Source: Endomychus coccineus
Taxonomy: Eukaryota > Arthropoda > Insecta > Coleoptera > Endomychidae
DNA length: 64,000 nucleotides
NCBI GenBank assembly: GCA_958510875.1
Contig: OY294068.1
Span: 190,984,315 to 191,048,314 of the forward strand
Direction: 5' to 3'
The translations under genes and the position numbers were made by a program. The notes under the pieces are model-generated. The model saw nothing but the letters and a program-made list of their open reading frames with translations, was not told where the DNA came from and made no database searches. Shown piece after piece: positions 1 through 11,460 of this stretch. Positions within the stretch are counted from its first letter, which is position 1. Each line of letters opens with the position of its first letter.

Positions 1-2149
1 AATCAATCGTATTATGTCGTTGTTATGTGCCGATGGAAATGTATAAACGAAAAAGCAATATATCAAATTACGATTCATCCCTATCTGATGATAACCCTTC
101 GTTTGCAAGATTAACCACAAACTGTATTCGGAAAGACATATTTTGGTTCCTAATCTAATTTACTCTGATGATGTCTACTCATAGCTGAAAAGTTTTCAGT
201 ACTTTCACAGAGTTTTTAGAGAATAAGAATGATTGTTTCTTATTCATATTATAGTGTGTGACCAGGGTGATGAACTCCAGCTTCTGAGAGACTTTCTTCA
301 TTTCAATATCCGTTGTTCCATTTCCGAGTAACCGTTAATTTATTTTTAATATGGCCCCTGTTTTTAATGCAAATTTTCTAGGTATTTTGGATTCTACAAT
401 CATTGTGTATCACGAGTGATGGTTCGCTTACGTTTTAGATCAGTTGTTTAAGCTAATTTTAGACTTGAGGTGCCATGGGTGGGGCAGGAGGGGGTAGTAA
501 ATATTCTTCGATTCTCTACCATGAGCAGCGCCGTGTTTATCAGCGAGTTCAAAATAATTATGAACTGATCATCACATCCATCTATGCATATAAATCAGAA
601 TATCCTCCGAGATCATTCGAATAGCTTTCAATATCACCGCTGACAGTGATGACTGGAATATTGATGGGGCATCAGTCAGTTTAGATTCACTGTTCCAGAA
701 CTAAAACCTTTAAATGTTGAAAGAACTTCGCCGTCCATCAACTGATTACTTATGCAGGATTTATTGAGTGTGGTACAACCCATGCTATGTCGATGAATGT
801 ATTGAAAACGAGAGTTTTGAATGTTGACATGATGACAGATTATTCATAACTTTCAGTGTTTAATTCGGAACAACATTAAATTATTTAAAAGGCGCATCAA
901 CTCGCTTTCATTTCAAGTAGACTTAAACAGTGCAAGCTCGAGAAAAAAAACTTAATGAATGCGGTCTTCAAATGTTGGAATGAGATTGCAGGAACAAATT
1001 TCATACCGATTTATTTTTCACACCTTGTAATATTGTTATTGAAACATCATTCATTTTGATAAGGTTTTTCTGATCCAGATCGATCAGTAATCTGAACTAG
1101 AAAGAGCTTATTATTCATTATGATGAATGATCATATTCATATTTTCATTTATTCATTTTTTATTCATTTATTCAATTACACTAGAACGGGAGAAACCCCT
1201 TGAATAGCTTAGGGGTATATATTATAAAATTACAGAGTATGAATCAAAATTATCTAATATGCACAGCTTTACAAATGTTATTCATCACCGTTACAACAAA
1301 ATATGTTAACAGTCAACCCGATCATCTCGTAGAATCTACACATTCAGAATTTTTGGGAAAATAATGATGTAGGTATTTGTTCCGCAAAGTGGTAGATAAA
1401 ATGTTTGTGTTGAACGGGTGCGAGCAGATGGAACTATAATATCCCGAAGAAATTCATTCTAGATTATAAAACTCACAATATTCTATTTTCATAATAATAT
1501 TCATTAAATATAAGCATACAACATATTTGTTATTTGTATTATATAGCATAACAACTGAGGAGTCGTCAAGGTTCCGACTGTGAGTGTATGACATGAGTGT
1601 CAATGCTGCCACGTAGGTCAACCTTTGCCGAACTATTAGGAGAAGAGGAAGGCTTCTCCCTTCCGGATAGATACTTAAGTATTTTAGATGATATAAGCAA
1701 GAAGTTCATTAAGTTCATTAAGTGCGTTAAGTGCAGTTAGTTCTTAGTTAGTCTAAGCTAGTATCAGAAAGGACCATGTAGTGAACATCAAAACCATACA
1801 TCACATTTCGTACCCAGTGTTGTGATTCCAACCATCTGCCCCTATGCCTAAGTTCCATACGAAACTTCAACCATAACCCAGCACCGAACCTGTTAACTGC
1901 TAAGACATGGCGTCCCTTGCAAGCCAAGGAAGTAACCCTCGTTGAGATATTATAGGACGACACTACAAGCCCTTTCATCAATTATTAATGTGTAACTTCA
2001 GCCTTGATAAAATCACAGTCAACAGTCAACCAGGTTATGAATGACCTCATGCAAGAATGAAGTACTATGAATTTACCTACGTTTATATAACTCGAGGCAA
2101 GTGAATCTATCTTATAGAGATAGATGAATAATTATCATCTTAAGAAACG
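1..2149. other. AT-rich stretch without recognised gene
   Basis: I see no coding sequence that I recognise on either strand. A short 9-bp tandem repeat of the form AAGTTCATT occurs at about 1702-1737, with two exact copies followed by two degenerate ones. The GC-richer block at 1550-1740 resembles LTR-like sequence, but I found no second copy, primer site or target duplication, so I leave it unassigned. Confidence 0.4.
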
Positions 2150-2880
2150 TCGATACACGAGCTCTATTTTATTTATATAAATTTTACAATGAAGGTTCCA
2201 CACAATAGAAGCATATTCGAGCTTACAACGAACAAATGATTTGTATAATATTATTATTGAATCACTATTGTTAAATAAGCAGCAATTCCGGATGATACAA
2301 CGCCCAGCATTCTGTAGGCGCTATAAACAATTGATTCAATGTGAGACACAAATGGCAATTTCACGTCAAACAAAACTCCCAAGTCTCTGAAACTATACGA
2401 ACGAGCAAGAGATGTATCAATAAGTTTGTAATTGTGAATAATAGGCGTAATTTTCTTGGTGAAAGTCATTACAGTGCACTTACTAATTCTAAGCTCCAGA
2501 TGATTGATTACACACCAAGTACGGAGTGCATCCATATCAAGCTGCAGTGAGATACAACATAAAGAATGCTTCACTGCCGAGTAAAGTTTCAAATCGTCTG
2601 CCCAAAGAAGAATAGATGTCATTGATGAATAAATTGAATAGGAGTGGTCCAAGTATTGGCCCTTGAGGTATACCTGAGGTTGAGGTGGCATTAAATGAAT
2701 ACGATTTGAAACCTCCGTACTCTACATATTGATGTCTATCACCTAAATAAGAATTCCAAAATTCATTCACATTGTTTGTAAATTCAAAGCTGGACATTTT
2801 ATTCTATAAAATACTGTGATCCATTTTATCAAATGCCTTAGCAATATTGAAGTAGATATAATCCTTACATCATTAATTAT
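2150..2880 (-). pseudogene. Decayed Jockey-clade LINE reverse transcriptase
   Basis: This is a remnant of the reverse transcriptase of a non-LTR retrotransposon, read on the minus strand across several frames. In order from 2880 downward I see a degenerate finger/palm motif (AKAFDKMDHSIL), then the strongly diagnostic GIPQGPILGPLLFNLFINDI near 2690-2640, then the catalytic box as WADDLKLY near 2610-2590 (the family norm is F/YADD), then a thumb motif of the type SFVRCKLEYASIVWN near 2240-2190. The PQG motif and the ADD box lie in different frames, so at least one frameshift separates them, and stop codons occur upstream. No endonuclease or 5' end is visible, so the copy is 5'-truncated, as is usual for LINEs. 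The motif spelling fits the Jockey/CR1 group; the exact clade is an inference. It is not functional. Confidence 0.88.
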
Positions 2881-2884
2881 CACA

Positions 2885-4670
2885 GGTATAGGTCATCTTA
2901 CATCTAGTTCTAGATAAGAGCATCAATTTCCAATTTTCGAGACCCGCTCCATGTGAATATAATTTGTTTGGAAATCTTCCATTACATCGAGGACTATTGA
3001 TTAATAGCTCAAACCACTGCCACTGGTGAGTTCAAGATATGAAAACTATGAAAATCTAGAAGGAGGAATAGAAAATATCATAAGATTAGATCATCCATTA
3101 TCAATATTCCTATCTCAATCGGAATATATTCACCAAGATGATTAGAGTAACTTATAATAATTGATTACTTCATACTGAAGAGATTACACGGTCTCATAAA
3201 ACATATACTTGTTTGTTTACACCCGCAATCATAACCGCAAATGAGGCAGTATTTCTTATTGTCCAAAGTGGTAATTTTAATTATCCATCATTCACGGTTG
3301 GTATAATTTTGTTACCATTTTAGAATTTCCTCTGGCTATTTCGAGCCATCAACATTCGGGAAAGATATAGCGGAACAGGCAGCTGATATGTATGCAATGT
3401 CGTAATTTTAATAATCAACTTATTACACATAATATTTTTTATCTGAAATATTTCCATGTTAAGTGTCATCGTCGAAAGGGCTTGGAGTCTTAATTAACAT
3501 CGTGGAACCAGTTGGTGAATTTGTGCAAATATTTGGATTGAATGAAATTCAGACTTTCGAATAATTTGGGATTATTTCGAAACGTTGATTCTCTACAACT
3601 GGCCTATTTACTAGTTATGAGAATCATGTCGCTATTATAATATGAAAATACTCAAATTAATATGTCGAGAATGGTCTGAGATACCTCAATGACACAACTG
3701 TACATATTGGGATAACTTGATGGAGCAAGTTCATACACAGTTTCGCCAAAAATGTATATTTGGATGAGATTTATTGACAACAATATTAAGATCCAATGGA
3801 AGAAAATATCAACCCTTAAATTTGTTATAAATACATGTAAATACTGAATAATTCACAGATTATTAGAATTAACATATTTATATATTGTACCTAGAATGCA
3901 AAATGCTATAAAATACTTGTGTTTTACGATTCAAAGGAAAACTGCCGATGTTTATTAAATTCTTAGACGTGGTCGAAGATCATTAAATTAATTGCGAAAT
4001 GTGTAGAATTTTGAAGTGGGCCCACTGGGTATGAATCATCAATTTTCTTGGTTTCAATTAAGAGAATCATTTTTCGCATTTATAACCATTTTAACAAAGG
4101 ATTAATGACTTCTGAAATAATTAATATTGTGTCAATTTTTTTCAGGTATCGTGATTTGCAGAGTTTTATTGTTTTGGGAGCTACTCACATTAAATATCAT
4201 GAAATAGCCTAAAAGCCTAATTATGTGCAAATTTGTTCTAGCATGGATATTAGACAATGTTAAAAATTGTGCGAATATCTTATGAACTTTGTTATTATAC
4301 AAATTCGTGATACTATTTTATGGTCTATTTATTTTACAATAGTCCATTAATTGATCAAATCGATAGTGTACACTAAGTTGATAAATATTCGTATTTTGTT
4401 ACATTTCTTCTAGCCCAATCAATAAATTCTAAGAAAAATATTATATCATACTTATAAGAATATAGGTATCGCCGAAATTTTTCCCAATTTGGTAAAATGG
4501 AAATCCTATTGGAATAGAACCTTGACCCCACTTTGTATTTGGCGTGTCAAAAGTTTGAGACTTCAGATTATTAGACGATAAGTCTACATGATGGTGATTG
4601 ATTGTTTCTGAATTAATAATTTAAAATTTTTGAGCTATACATGTGAAGATAATCTCACAAATGGATACTA
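2885..4670. other. Intergenic, nothing recognised
   Basis: AT-rich sequence with stops in all frames. I found no domain, RNA gene or clear repeat structure. Confidence 0.4.
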
Positions 4671-4675
4671 ATGTT

Positions 4676-4960
4676 TAATTTGGAGATTATATATGTTTTC
4701 TTACGTGTTCAATGTTACTGCATCCAAAAATACACCTACAAATAAACTACTTGAATATGAATGATGCTTGGACATAGTATATGTTGGTTTATGTATTCAG
4801 TTATTTTTGTTTCATAAAACTAAACTTACAAATAACTTACTGATATATAATAGCCGCTTGGGGATGATATATGTCCTTTTGTGTATTCAGTTCATTTCAA
4901 TACATTCCAAAATAAACCTCCAGATAACAAACTTACTTAGAGTTGCCGCTTGGGGATGAT
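4676..4960. repeat. About 90-bp degenerate tandem repeat, roughly three units
   Basis: The hexamer GCTTGG recurs at 4766, 4856 and 4948, giving spacings of 90 and 92 bp. Each is followed or preceded by similar blocks (a GATATATG-like string, a GTATTCAGTT-like string, then a run like ACTTACAAATAAC). The units are clearly diverged, so this is an old minisatellite. An ORF that crosses it merely reflects the repeat. Confidence 0.7.
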
Positions 4961-5171
4961 ATCACATACAAAATTCGAACATAAAAAGGAAGACTATGAG
5001 GAAAAGTTGCTTGGCAGTCTCGAACATGTTCTACCAGAATCTTAGTATTGTCATCTGAAATACTGGGTCATTTGTAGCTAGGGCCGTTAGGATCGCGTCT
5101 TTTATGAGACCAATCATCGCTGCGTCATTTGTGCTTTTAACTGTAGTCCTAGACAAGTCCTCTTCAATATA

Positions 5172-5860
5172 TATCTATATGATTTATCATCATCATCATT
5201 TGAGGGGAAGGGCTTAGCCCCCTGATGCACTTAGGCCACTCAGTTGTGCCCATTGTGCGCCCCATGGTCAGAAGCCTATTCTGTTTTAGGTTTGTGGCAC
5301 GCCAGAATATTGCCAGTGCTGCCTTCCATGAGTTCTTTTGGGACCAGTTTTGATTCTCCGAAGTGTCGGTTCCTGAGGGATGCTATTGCTGGGCATTCCA
5401 ATAGGATGTGAGAGGCAGTTTCTCCCGCTTCTCCGCATTTCCTGCATGTGAGGTCATTTGGTTGCTCATAGTGTGAAAGTGTTTGTTAAGACGACAGTGA
5501 CCGGTTAGGATTCCAGTCATCTCTCTGGGATCCCTTCTGTTCAGAGAAAGGAGTTTCTTCGAGAGTCTAGGTACAGGCTCTTTGATGGAGATTTTGGTCT
5601 GCCTCATTCGTGGTGATTTGCGCCTCAGTTAAGACCACTCTTCATTCAGTAGGCCCAGAATGGCGAGACCCTCCACGCAATTCGATAAAGCGACCATTGG
5701 CTTCGGCCTGACCATTTCATTTCGTTCGACTCCACTACACCCGGGACCCAGATGAGTTGAACTTCATCTCACCTGGCTAGTTCAACCAGTAAATCTCTGC
5801 ATTCTTTGACAAGCCTTGATGTGACTCTGGTCTTCTTCCAGTTGCGAATAAATCTTTCGA
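5172..5860 (-). pseudogene. 3' end of an RNase H-bearing LINE (R1/I/Jockey group)
   Basis: Minus-strand reading gives the end of a non-LTR retrotransposon polyprotein. From 5800 downward there is an RNase H-like stretch (LIWVPGCSGVERNE, matching the family pattern of a WVPGH-SG-xGNE motif but with the histidine replaced by cysteine). It is followed by TGHCRLNKHFHTM and then a zinc-knuckle-like tail (CRKCGEAGETASHILLECPA). The last part is split by small frameshifts. The 3' tail ends in an ATC/GAT microsatellite at about 5188-5203, typical of LINE 3' ends. A second, opposite-strand copy of the same 3' end lies at 7262-7612, which confirms that this is a dispersed repeat. It is dead and 5'-truncated. 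Confidence 0.82.
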
Positions 5861-7261
5861 ACTATGTAAGAAAGATGCCAATAGACGAACTAAAGAAGAA
5901 AGTTGAGATGTTCCATAGACAATTTAATTTCACTTCATGCATAGGAATACGCATAAGTTAGAATAATTTCTGATTGAACCTCTTCCAGCTCAACAGCAAT
6001 AGTGGATTAAAACAAGAGCAAGTACGACCTAATTGCGTGCTTATATACCTTAATAGTAATTTATTGTATTCCGTAATTTTATCGATCTGAAAGCAATTTA
6101 CACTTATGCTCATCGGTTTAATAACCTTGGACGATAGGGTTAACATATGTAAATTTATCTTAATGCCATTTCAATTAAAGTTTATTTTTAAAATATGCTA
6201 AGTAATCAAGAGTGCCATCACTTACCACTCAGATAATCATACATTGCGGTTGTCAATTTAACGCTTTTCATTCTCGGTACCCGAAAGACAACTTGCTCTT
6301 TAATCAAGATTACTTTCGAGCTTTATTCAAATAAATAGTTTACTCCAAACTTCCGTAATAATCCCTTTTAAGATTTATGAATTCATTATACTTCTGTTAC
6401 GGATTTCTGTTCGGTAATTGTATCAGTCATATCATGTTAATATTGAACTGAGAATGCGAGATCAACTACCTGGAGAAGTAGATGTGAGAATAACTTGTTA
6501 GTACAATTAATGTTGCCACGAAGCTGACATGAGAATGAGGATTTTTCATTTGGTTTCGTAATTTCTGACCAGTGGACGAAATTCCGCAATTCCACTGCAC
6601 CTGGCATTCAGTTTTGCTGAATATCCGAAGACATTTTTATTTACAGTTATTGGTTCAAACATTTCAGGTGACTCAGAAAAACTTGCAGATGATTGATGAT
6701 AAGTGGAGAGCAGGATATGAAGTTTTTTCATTTCAACGGTGGACATAGTTTCTGTGAATATGCCGGAAATTCAAATATTTTAGCATGGAGTGCTGTACAA
6801 GGAAGCCGTTACGAATTTTATTTGGCCTCACGTAAACTTCTGCAACTTCCCTTGGTTTCATCTTGGAGGCTAACAATATCACAAATTTGGTTCGTTTATT
6901 CCTCCTTCTATCCATTTTTTTGCACAAGCCGAACAATTTGGTAGCAATGCGATTCCAGGTGCTGGTTCTGTTATCATATATCTTAAATCATTTATTATTG
7001 TCTCTCCAGTAATTCATTTGCTTCTAGTCTATATGTCTATTTTTGCTGCGGTAGCAATGGCTGTCAAATAAAAAAAACCAAAAACGGGTGAAACTTCTGA
7101 GTTAATTATTTCTCTATTATGGAAGTTTTTTAGGGAGAGCCTTGCGTCGGAATACTTAACCCAGACTTGGAAAGCTATTTCCCTGACTTGTATACTAGAA
7201 CTTAAATGTCTCATCCCTAAGGCATACTCATTGGTTGATATTATTCATTCCAAGCACTGGT
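5861..7261. other. Intergenic, nothing recognised
   Basis: Small open frames near 6550-6940 and 7030-7210 overlap each other on both strands and show no recognisable domain; I treat them as chance. No repeats stood out by eye. Confidence 0.35.
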
Positions 7262-7612
7262 TGTAAGGCCGCTGTACCTGAGCGGAACGTTTTAACAAAC
7301 ACCTCCACACTATGGGCATCACAGATGACCTAATATGAAATGCAGAGAGGCGAAAGGAACTGCCTCTCACATCCTGTTGGAATGCTCAGCATCAGCATCC
7401 CTCAGGCACCGACACTTTGGAGAATCAAAACTGTTCCAAGAAGAACTTATGGAAGCCAGCACTGGCAATATTCTGGGTTTCTAGTGGGCCACAAACCTGA
7501 TAGAATAGCGTTACTTCTGACCACGGGGCGCACAATGGACCCAACTATGTGGCCTGAGTGCATTCGGGGGCTAAGCCCCTCCACTCAAATAATGATGAAG
7601 ATAATAGCCTGT
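7262..7612 (+). pseudogene. Second copy of the RNase H-LINE 3' end
   Basis: This plus-strand fragment is homologous to the minus-strand LINE tail at 5172-5860. It begins with a KHLHTMGIT-like string, continues into CREAKGTASHILLECSASAS and a HFGESK-type block, and ends in the same 3' untranslated tail (GGGGCGCACAATGG and GGGGGCTAAGCCCCT) with a degenerate ATGATGAAG repeat. The correct frame changes at least once. The two copies being in opposite orientation shows independent insertions rather than a local duplication. Confidence 0.82.
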
Positions 7613-7984
7613 ATCTGATCTGATGAACAACCATTCTCGGATCAGAGATACATCACATATGTGAAATGATTGCAAAAATGAATGAGACTCAACTATACTG
7701 GCTTCCGAAAAAGTGCAGCTGAAGCGTTTATCGTGAGGATCCGGGTACACGCAATCGGAAACTGTCCAGACAGAGTCCCTACTATCGAGCAACTTCAACT
7801 TAAACAACAACTAATGGATGACATTGTAACACCATTGTTAGTACTAGGCTACTTGAACAACGGAAAGGTAACCGACCAGTCATAAGGAGAGCCGAAATGT
7901 ACTTCTATGTGAAAACACAGCAAGGTCGGATCCATGAACGAACAAATGGGGCAAATACTATAAAATCGGAAAGGGGTTCTTTCA

Positions 7985-8165
7985 ACTACTCCAAACGTAT
8001 TGCATGTGCAGCTTGATGAGGATGTATGCGCACACCGGCGGTGGCAATGGAAGCTCTGGTGGTTCTGCCTCCACTGGTAGAGAGAAGAATATCACGTTCA
8101 AGCATGGAAACAACAGCAGTAGGAACATGGGCTGCATTGCGGTCTTGCAATTTGTTTGTTTAGGC
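7985..8165 (+). pseudogene. Possible fragment of LINE pre-RNase H region
   Basis: The plus-strand frame through GCMRTPAVAMEALVVLPPL resembles the conserved linker just before RNase H in R1/Jockey-type LINE polyproteins, where a pattern like GAMRTTPTxALE-x-LLxLPPL is usual. It ends in a stop near 8155. It lies in the same orientation as the LINE tail at 7262-7612, although in the wrong order for one linear copy. The short length keeps confidence moderate. Confidence 0.45.
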
Positions 8166-8640
8166 TCTAACTGCATTAACGTGGAATAACAAACACCCGA
8201 TGTAACAGATAGAGTAGAAGAAGAAGATATAATGAAAGAAGAAAATGAAAATAATACAGACGATGCAAATACCACTGCCAACAATAACGAAATAGATTTA
8301 ATCACATCAATAATATAAAATATACTATTACTAATATTATGTTAATTAAAATAAATAAATATAACATTTCAACATATAACACTATTTGAAGATTAATTTA
8401 TTTATCACTATAGTCATTCATCATTACTTACTTGAAACTTTTTTTATGTATTTTAATATAATATAATTCAATTTTATATATTATTGATTTTTCATATAAA
8501 TTCGAAATTTAGTTCAACCACTTCATTATTCTAGATTAATTGTAAATAATATTGAATTGTACATATTTGATTCGCATTTTACGAGTTCAAAAAATGTTTG
8601 GATACATTTTGATGGAAGCTCCAGCATGACCTTTTTTTTG
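8166..8640. other. AT-rich spacer
   Basis: No recognised gene. The stretch 8310-8580 is very AT-rich low-complexity DNA. Confidence 0.35.
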
Positions 8641-8759
8641 CATTGTCATATTCACTGTTAGCACCTTCGAAAAAGCCATAGAGAGTTGGATCTAATTTGA
8701 ACATATGTAGTAATAATCACCTAGTGATCCAGGTCTTCCTGATATTCATGATCACCGAC

Positions 8760-9545
8760 CTCGAAACTTCCGAGTAATCATTTTCGATGCATTTCGCATG
8801 TACGAAATGCACCAGGGTGTCCTGTAGGCTTCCGCTTCACATTGGCGTCGGATCGATCCAACACCACTGCGTAATACACGCCGATAATCGTTTTGCCCTT
8901 TCCAAGGTAATCAATATAGACGATACCGTGTACATCCCAAAAAAGTGTAGCCATGACTTTGTTGGCCGATGAACCCACTTTGACCTTTTCCGACTTTCAT
9001 TCGCCAGGACAAGTCCACTGTTTCGACTGTTCTTTGGTCTCTGGTGTGTTGTGATAGATCCATGCTCCGTTCTTGGTTACGAAACGTCGCTAAAAGTCCT
9101 TCTCATCATCATTATCAAACACTCCTTTGAAGTTGTCACAGGTCGCGATTGTTGTCAACAGAGAGCAAATGCGGCACCCATCTGGCAGATAGCTTCTTAA
9201 TGTTCAAAAATTTACTCAAAATATTCCGTACCCGTTCGGTTGAGATGCCCATAGCCTCAGCAGTCTCGTGCATTTCAACTCTCGCTGATCGTCCAATATC
9301 ATACCATGGATTTTATAGACGATTTCTGGCATTGTAACCTCAATTGGACGGCCAGAACGTTCGGCCCCCTTTGTGGTCATACTAACACAGCGAAAATCAG
9401 TAAACCACATGTGAATCGTTCCAGTCGATGGTGAAGAGTCCCCATAATGTTTAACAAGCGATGCTTTGGTTTGCGTAATGTTTTTTCAACGCAAGAAATA
9501 ATGTTGAATAAAGACACGAAATGCACTTTTTTCTACGGCCATGAC
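8760..9545 (-). pseudogene. Broken mariner-family transposase
   Basis: A cut-and-paste DNA transposase of the mariner family, minus strand, broken by frameshifts and stops. Near 9540 the reading starts with MAVEKSAFRVFIQHYF, followed after frame changes by the second helix-turn-helix region (GRPIEVTMPEIVYKIHGMIL, about 9350-9290) and an ISTERVRNIL string. The catalytic core is represented by SSANKVMATLFWDVHGIVYI and DYLGKGKTI at about 8975-8880, which is the mariner block around the first catalytic aspartate of the WD motif. Downstream, the expected HQDNA and SPDLAPSD motifs are not readable, so the C-terminal third is lost or scrambled near 8790. I could not define terminal inverted repeats or the TA target duplication. 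Confidence 0.85.
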
Positions 9546-9756
9546 ACAATACTGCTCTTTCCTAACTGTTTTTGATTAAACAATGAGGTACATTGTATGC
9601 CTTCAATTTCATTTCCTCACCTGATAACACAATGAAGTCATTGTGTTTCATTGTGTTTTTATTTTACAATTTATCACGTCTCCCATGGAATGTCAAAATT
9701 CAAACAACGAATACTGACAGCTCTGTTTAGTTAGATTTTTGAACTTGAATCAAACG

Positions 9757-11052
9757 ATGAGCAGCGAAAGTGACGTAGAACTGACTCCCCCAGAAATTAT
9801 TGAAGCCGCAAAACAGGCATGTGTCAATTTAATTCCAGAAATATCAAAAGAAAAATATGTGAAAGCATACAAATCCTTCACAGACTGGCAAAGAGAAAAG
9901 GGTACCGCGTCAAATACAGAAACTGTATTTCTTGCATACTTCAATGAACTATCTCAAAAATTGAAATCCTCAACTTTATGGGCGCAATATTCCATGTTAA
10001 GGACCATGCTGAATATCAACACAACTGTAGACATTGGAAAATATTCGAAACTCAAAGCATTTCTTAAAAGAAAATCAGATGGCTACAGGCCGAAGAAATC
10101 TAAAATTTTCTCCACAGATGAAGTCGACAAGTTCATAAAAAACGCTCCGGATGACATTTATTTACTTGATAAGGTAAATTATTATCTTTTCCGATAAAAT
10201 TGTTTAGTATTTTTTTTTAATAATTATTTGAGAAAAATATGTTACTCCAGACGTTATTACTAATACCATTTGTACAAGTAAATTATTGTGAAGATGAGTT
10301 AGCTCAGTGGTTAGGTGCTCGCTTCATAATATGAAGGTCGATGGTTCGATTCGCACATCAAGCATTATTTTTTTTTTATATATTTTTTTTTCATTTTTTA
10401 GGTTCTATTAATCATGGGGATTATGGGTGCTTCTAGTAGAGACGAACTTTATAGAATGAAAACAACAGATTGCAGAGACTTGGGTTCAGCAGCAGTTCTT
10501 ATACAAATACCCACTACAAAAACAAAAGTGCCTAGAAAATTCACAATAACCGGTGTATTTTATGATATTTATAAAAAATACAAAGACTTTCGTCCTGAAC
10601 ACGTTGCACAAAATTATTTTTTTGTAAATTATCAAAAAGGAAAATGCACAGTACAAAGGGTTGGTCTTAATAAAATTGGTTATACAGGAACAAGAATAGC
10701 TAAATTCTTGAAACTTCCAAATCCTGAGCTTTATACTGGCCATTGCTTCAGACGATCTTCAGCAACAATCCTTATAGATGCTGGCGAAGACATCACCTCA
10801 CTGAAACGACATGGAGGTTGGAAATCAACCACGGTTGCAGAAAGTTATATTGACGAGTCTATGAAAAATAAATTTGATGTCGCCAATAAAATAATGAATT
10901 CTATTAATGATTCTGAAAACCTACCATCTACTTCAAGATCCTATATTTTGGAGCACAAGGAAAATACAAACATGTCATTGCCGTGCCCAGATGCTTCAAA
11001 TATAACATTTAATCACTGTAACAATATAACTGTGAATATTGTTAATAATTAA
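9757..11052 (+). CDS. Crypton-type tyrosine recombinase, two exons
   Basis: A tyrosine (phage-integrase-fold) recombinase of the Crypton transposon type, presumably cutting and rejoining DNA through a covalent 3'-phosphotyrosine. The model joins 9757-10173 and 10402-11052 across a 228-bp GT-AG intron in phase 0, giving 355 aa with no internal stop. I chose ATG 9757; the open frame upstream begins only with TTG. Residues 1-139 form an N-terminal SAM-like/core-binding region rich in Lys. The catalytic domain shows Arg152 (in SSRDEL), the HxxR motif as His253-Arg256 (GHCFRR), a His/Trp position in RHGGW at 276-279 and the nucleophile Tyr288 (AESYIDES). The set R...HxxR...H/W...Y is complete. Crypton copies often lie dormant or become domesticated; the open frame suggests recent activity or selection. 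No RT or RNase H accompanies it, which argues against DIRS or Ngaro elements. Confidence 0.8.
10174..10401 (+). other. Intron of the tyrosine recombinase gene
   Basis: The donor is AAG|GTAAAT at 10174 and the acceptor is a long T-rich tract ending in TTTTTTAG at 10401. Removing it joins codons in phase 0 and continues the recombinase frame. It contains a tRNA-like sequence. Confidence 0.75.
10293..10364 (+). tRNA. tRNA-like sequence / tRNA pseudogene in intron
   Basis: An A-box-like TAGCTCAGTGG lies at 10300-10310 and a B-box-like GGTTCGATTCG at 10343-10353, at normal tRNA spacing. The middle gives a four-pair stem CTTC/GAAG around a loop ATAATAT, which reads as anticodon AAT (Ile) with a T before it. 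The acceptor stem (GATG with CATC only), D stem and T stem pair poorly, so this is a degenerate tRNA or the head of a tRNA-derived SINE, not a working tRNA. A T-run after it at 10366-10378 could end RNA polymerase III transcription. Confidence 0.6.
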
Positions 11053-11146
11053 ATTGTATTTTGACATTTTTAATATACCTAATTAAATTCAAAGTTCAAA
11101 ATTCTGTTGTAAAATCATTTCGCTAATATATTATGTTATAGCCGTA

Positions 11147-11288
11147 GAAAAAGTATAGTGTATAACTTGCACGGAATGCTCATTTCCCACTCGTATGATT
11201 TGCAGCATTCGCCTACGGCTCATGCTGCAAACTTCATACTCGTGGGAAATGACTATCATTCCGTGCTAGTTATACAATATACTATTTC
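11147..11288. repeat. Imperfect 142-bp palindrome
   Basis: Two arms of about 65 bp pair around a centre at about 11215 (GCC-TAC-GGC). The left arm runs through GTATAGTGTATAACTTG, CACGGAATG, TTTCCCACTCGTATGA and TTGCAGCAT; the right arm carries the reverse complements with a few mismatches and small indels. It would fold into a long hairpin. It lies 95 bp after the recombinase stop codon. It looks like a foldback MITE, but I found no target duplication. Confidence 0.85.
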
Positions 11289-11310
11289 CTTTGTTTACTA
11301 AAATCTCCCA

Positions 11311-11460
11311 GATTGCTTGCTTTCGATGAATGTCAAAATAGAACTGAACGACACATCAGTCTGAAAATTTTGAAGCGTTCTAGTTAAAGATGGTACATCA
11401 CAGTCACATGAAATTTTCGATTGTGACGCCGTCTGTTTTATTCTTCAGGGACTTTTCAGC
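11311..11460 (+). repeat. Dispersed repeat, copy 1 (inverse copy at 26690-26839)
   Basis: About 150 bp that match the reverse complement of 26690-26839 at roughly 80% by eye. Shared landmarks are GCTTGCTTTCGATG, ATCAGTCTGAAAATTTT, GATGGTACATCA and CAGGGACTTTTCA. The start of an ORF at 11390 lies inside it, but nothing in the protein is recognisable. Confidence 0.75.

Noticed and set aside
1550..1745. Possible LTR
   Set aside because: No second LTR, no primer site and no target duplication could be found.
4768..4959. 63-aa ORF
   Set aside because: It spans the 90-bp tandem repeat and shows the repeat twice; no evidence of coding.
8004..8189. Glycine/serine-rich ORF (TGGGNGSSGGSASTG)
   Set aside because: The alternative frame matches a LINE linker better, and the composition can arise from GGT/GGC-rich DNA.
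10293..10364. Functional tRNA gene (Ile AAT, or Met CAT by shifting the loop)
   Set aside because: Acceptor, D and T stems pair poorly; only the promoter boxes and part of the anticodon arm are convincing.
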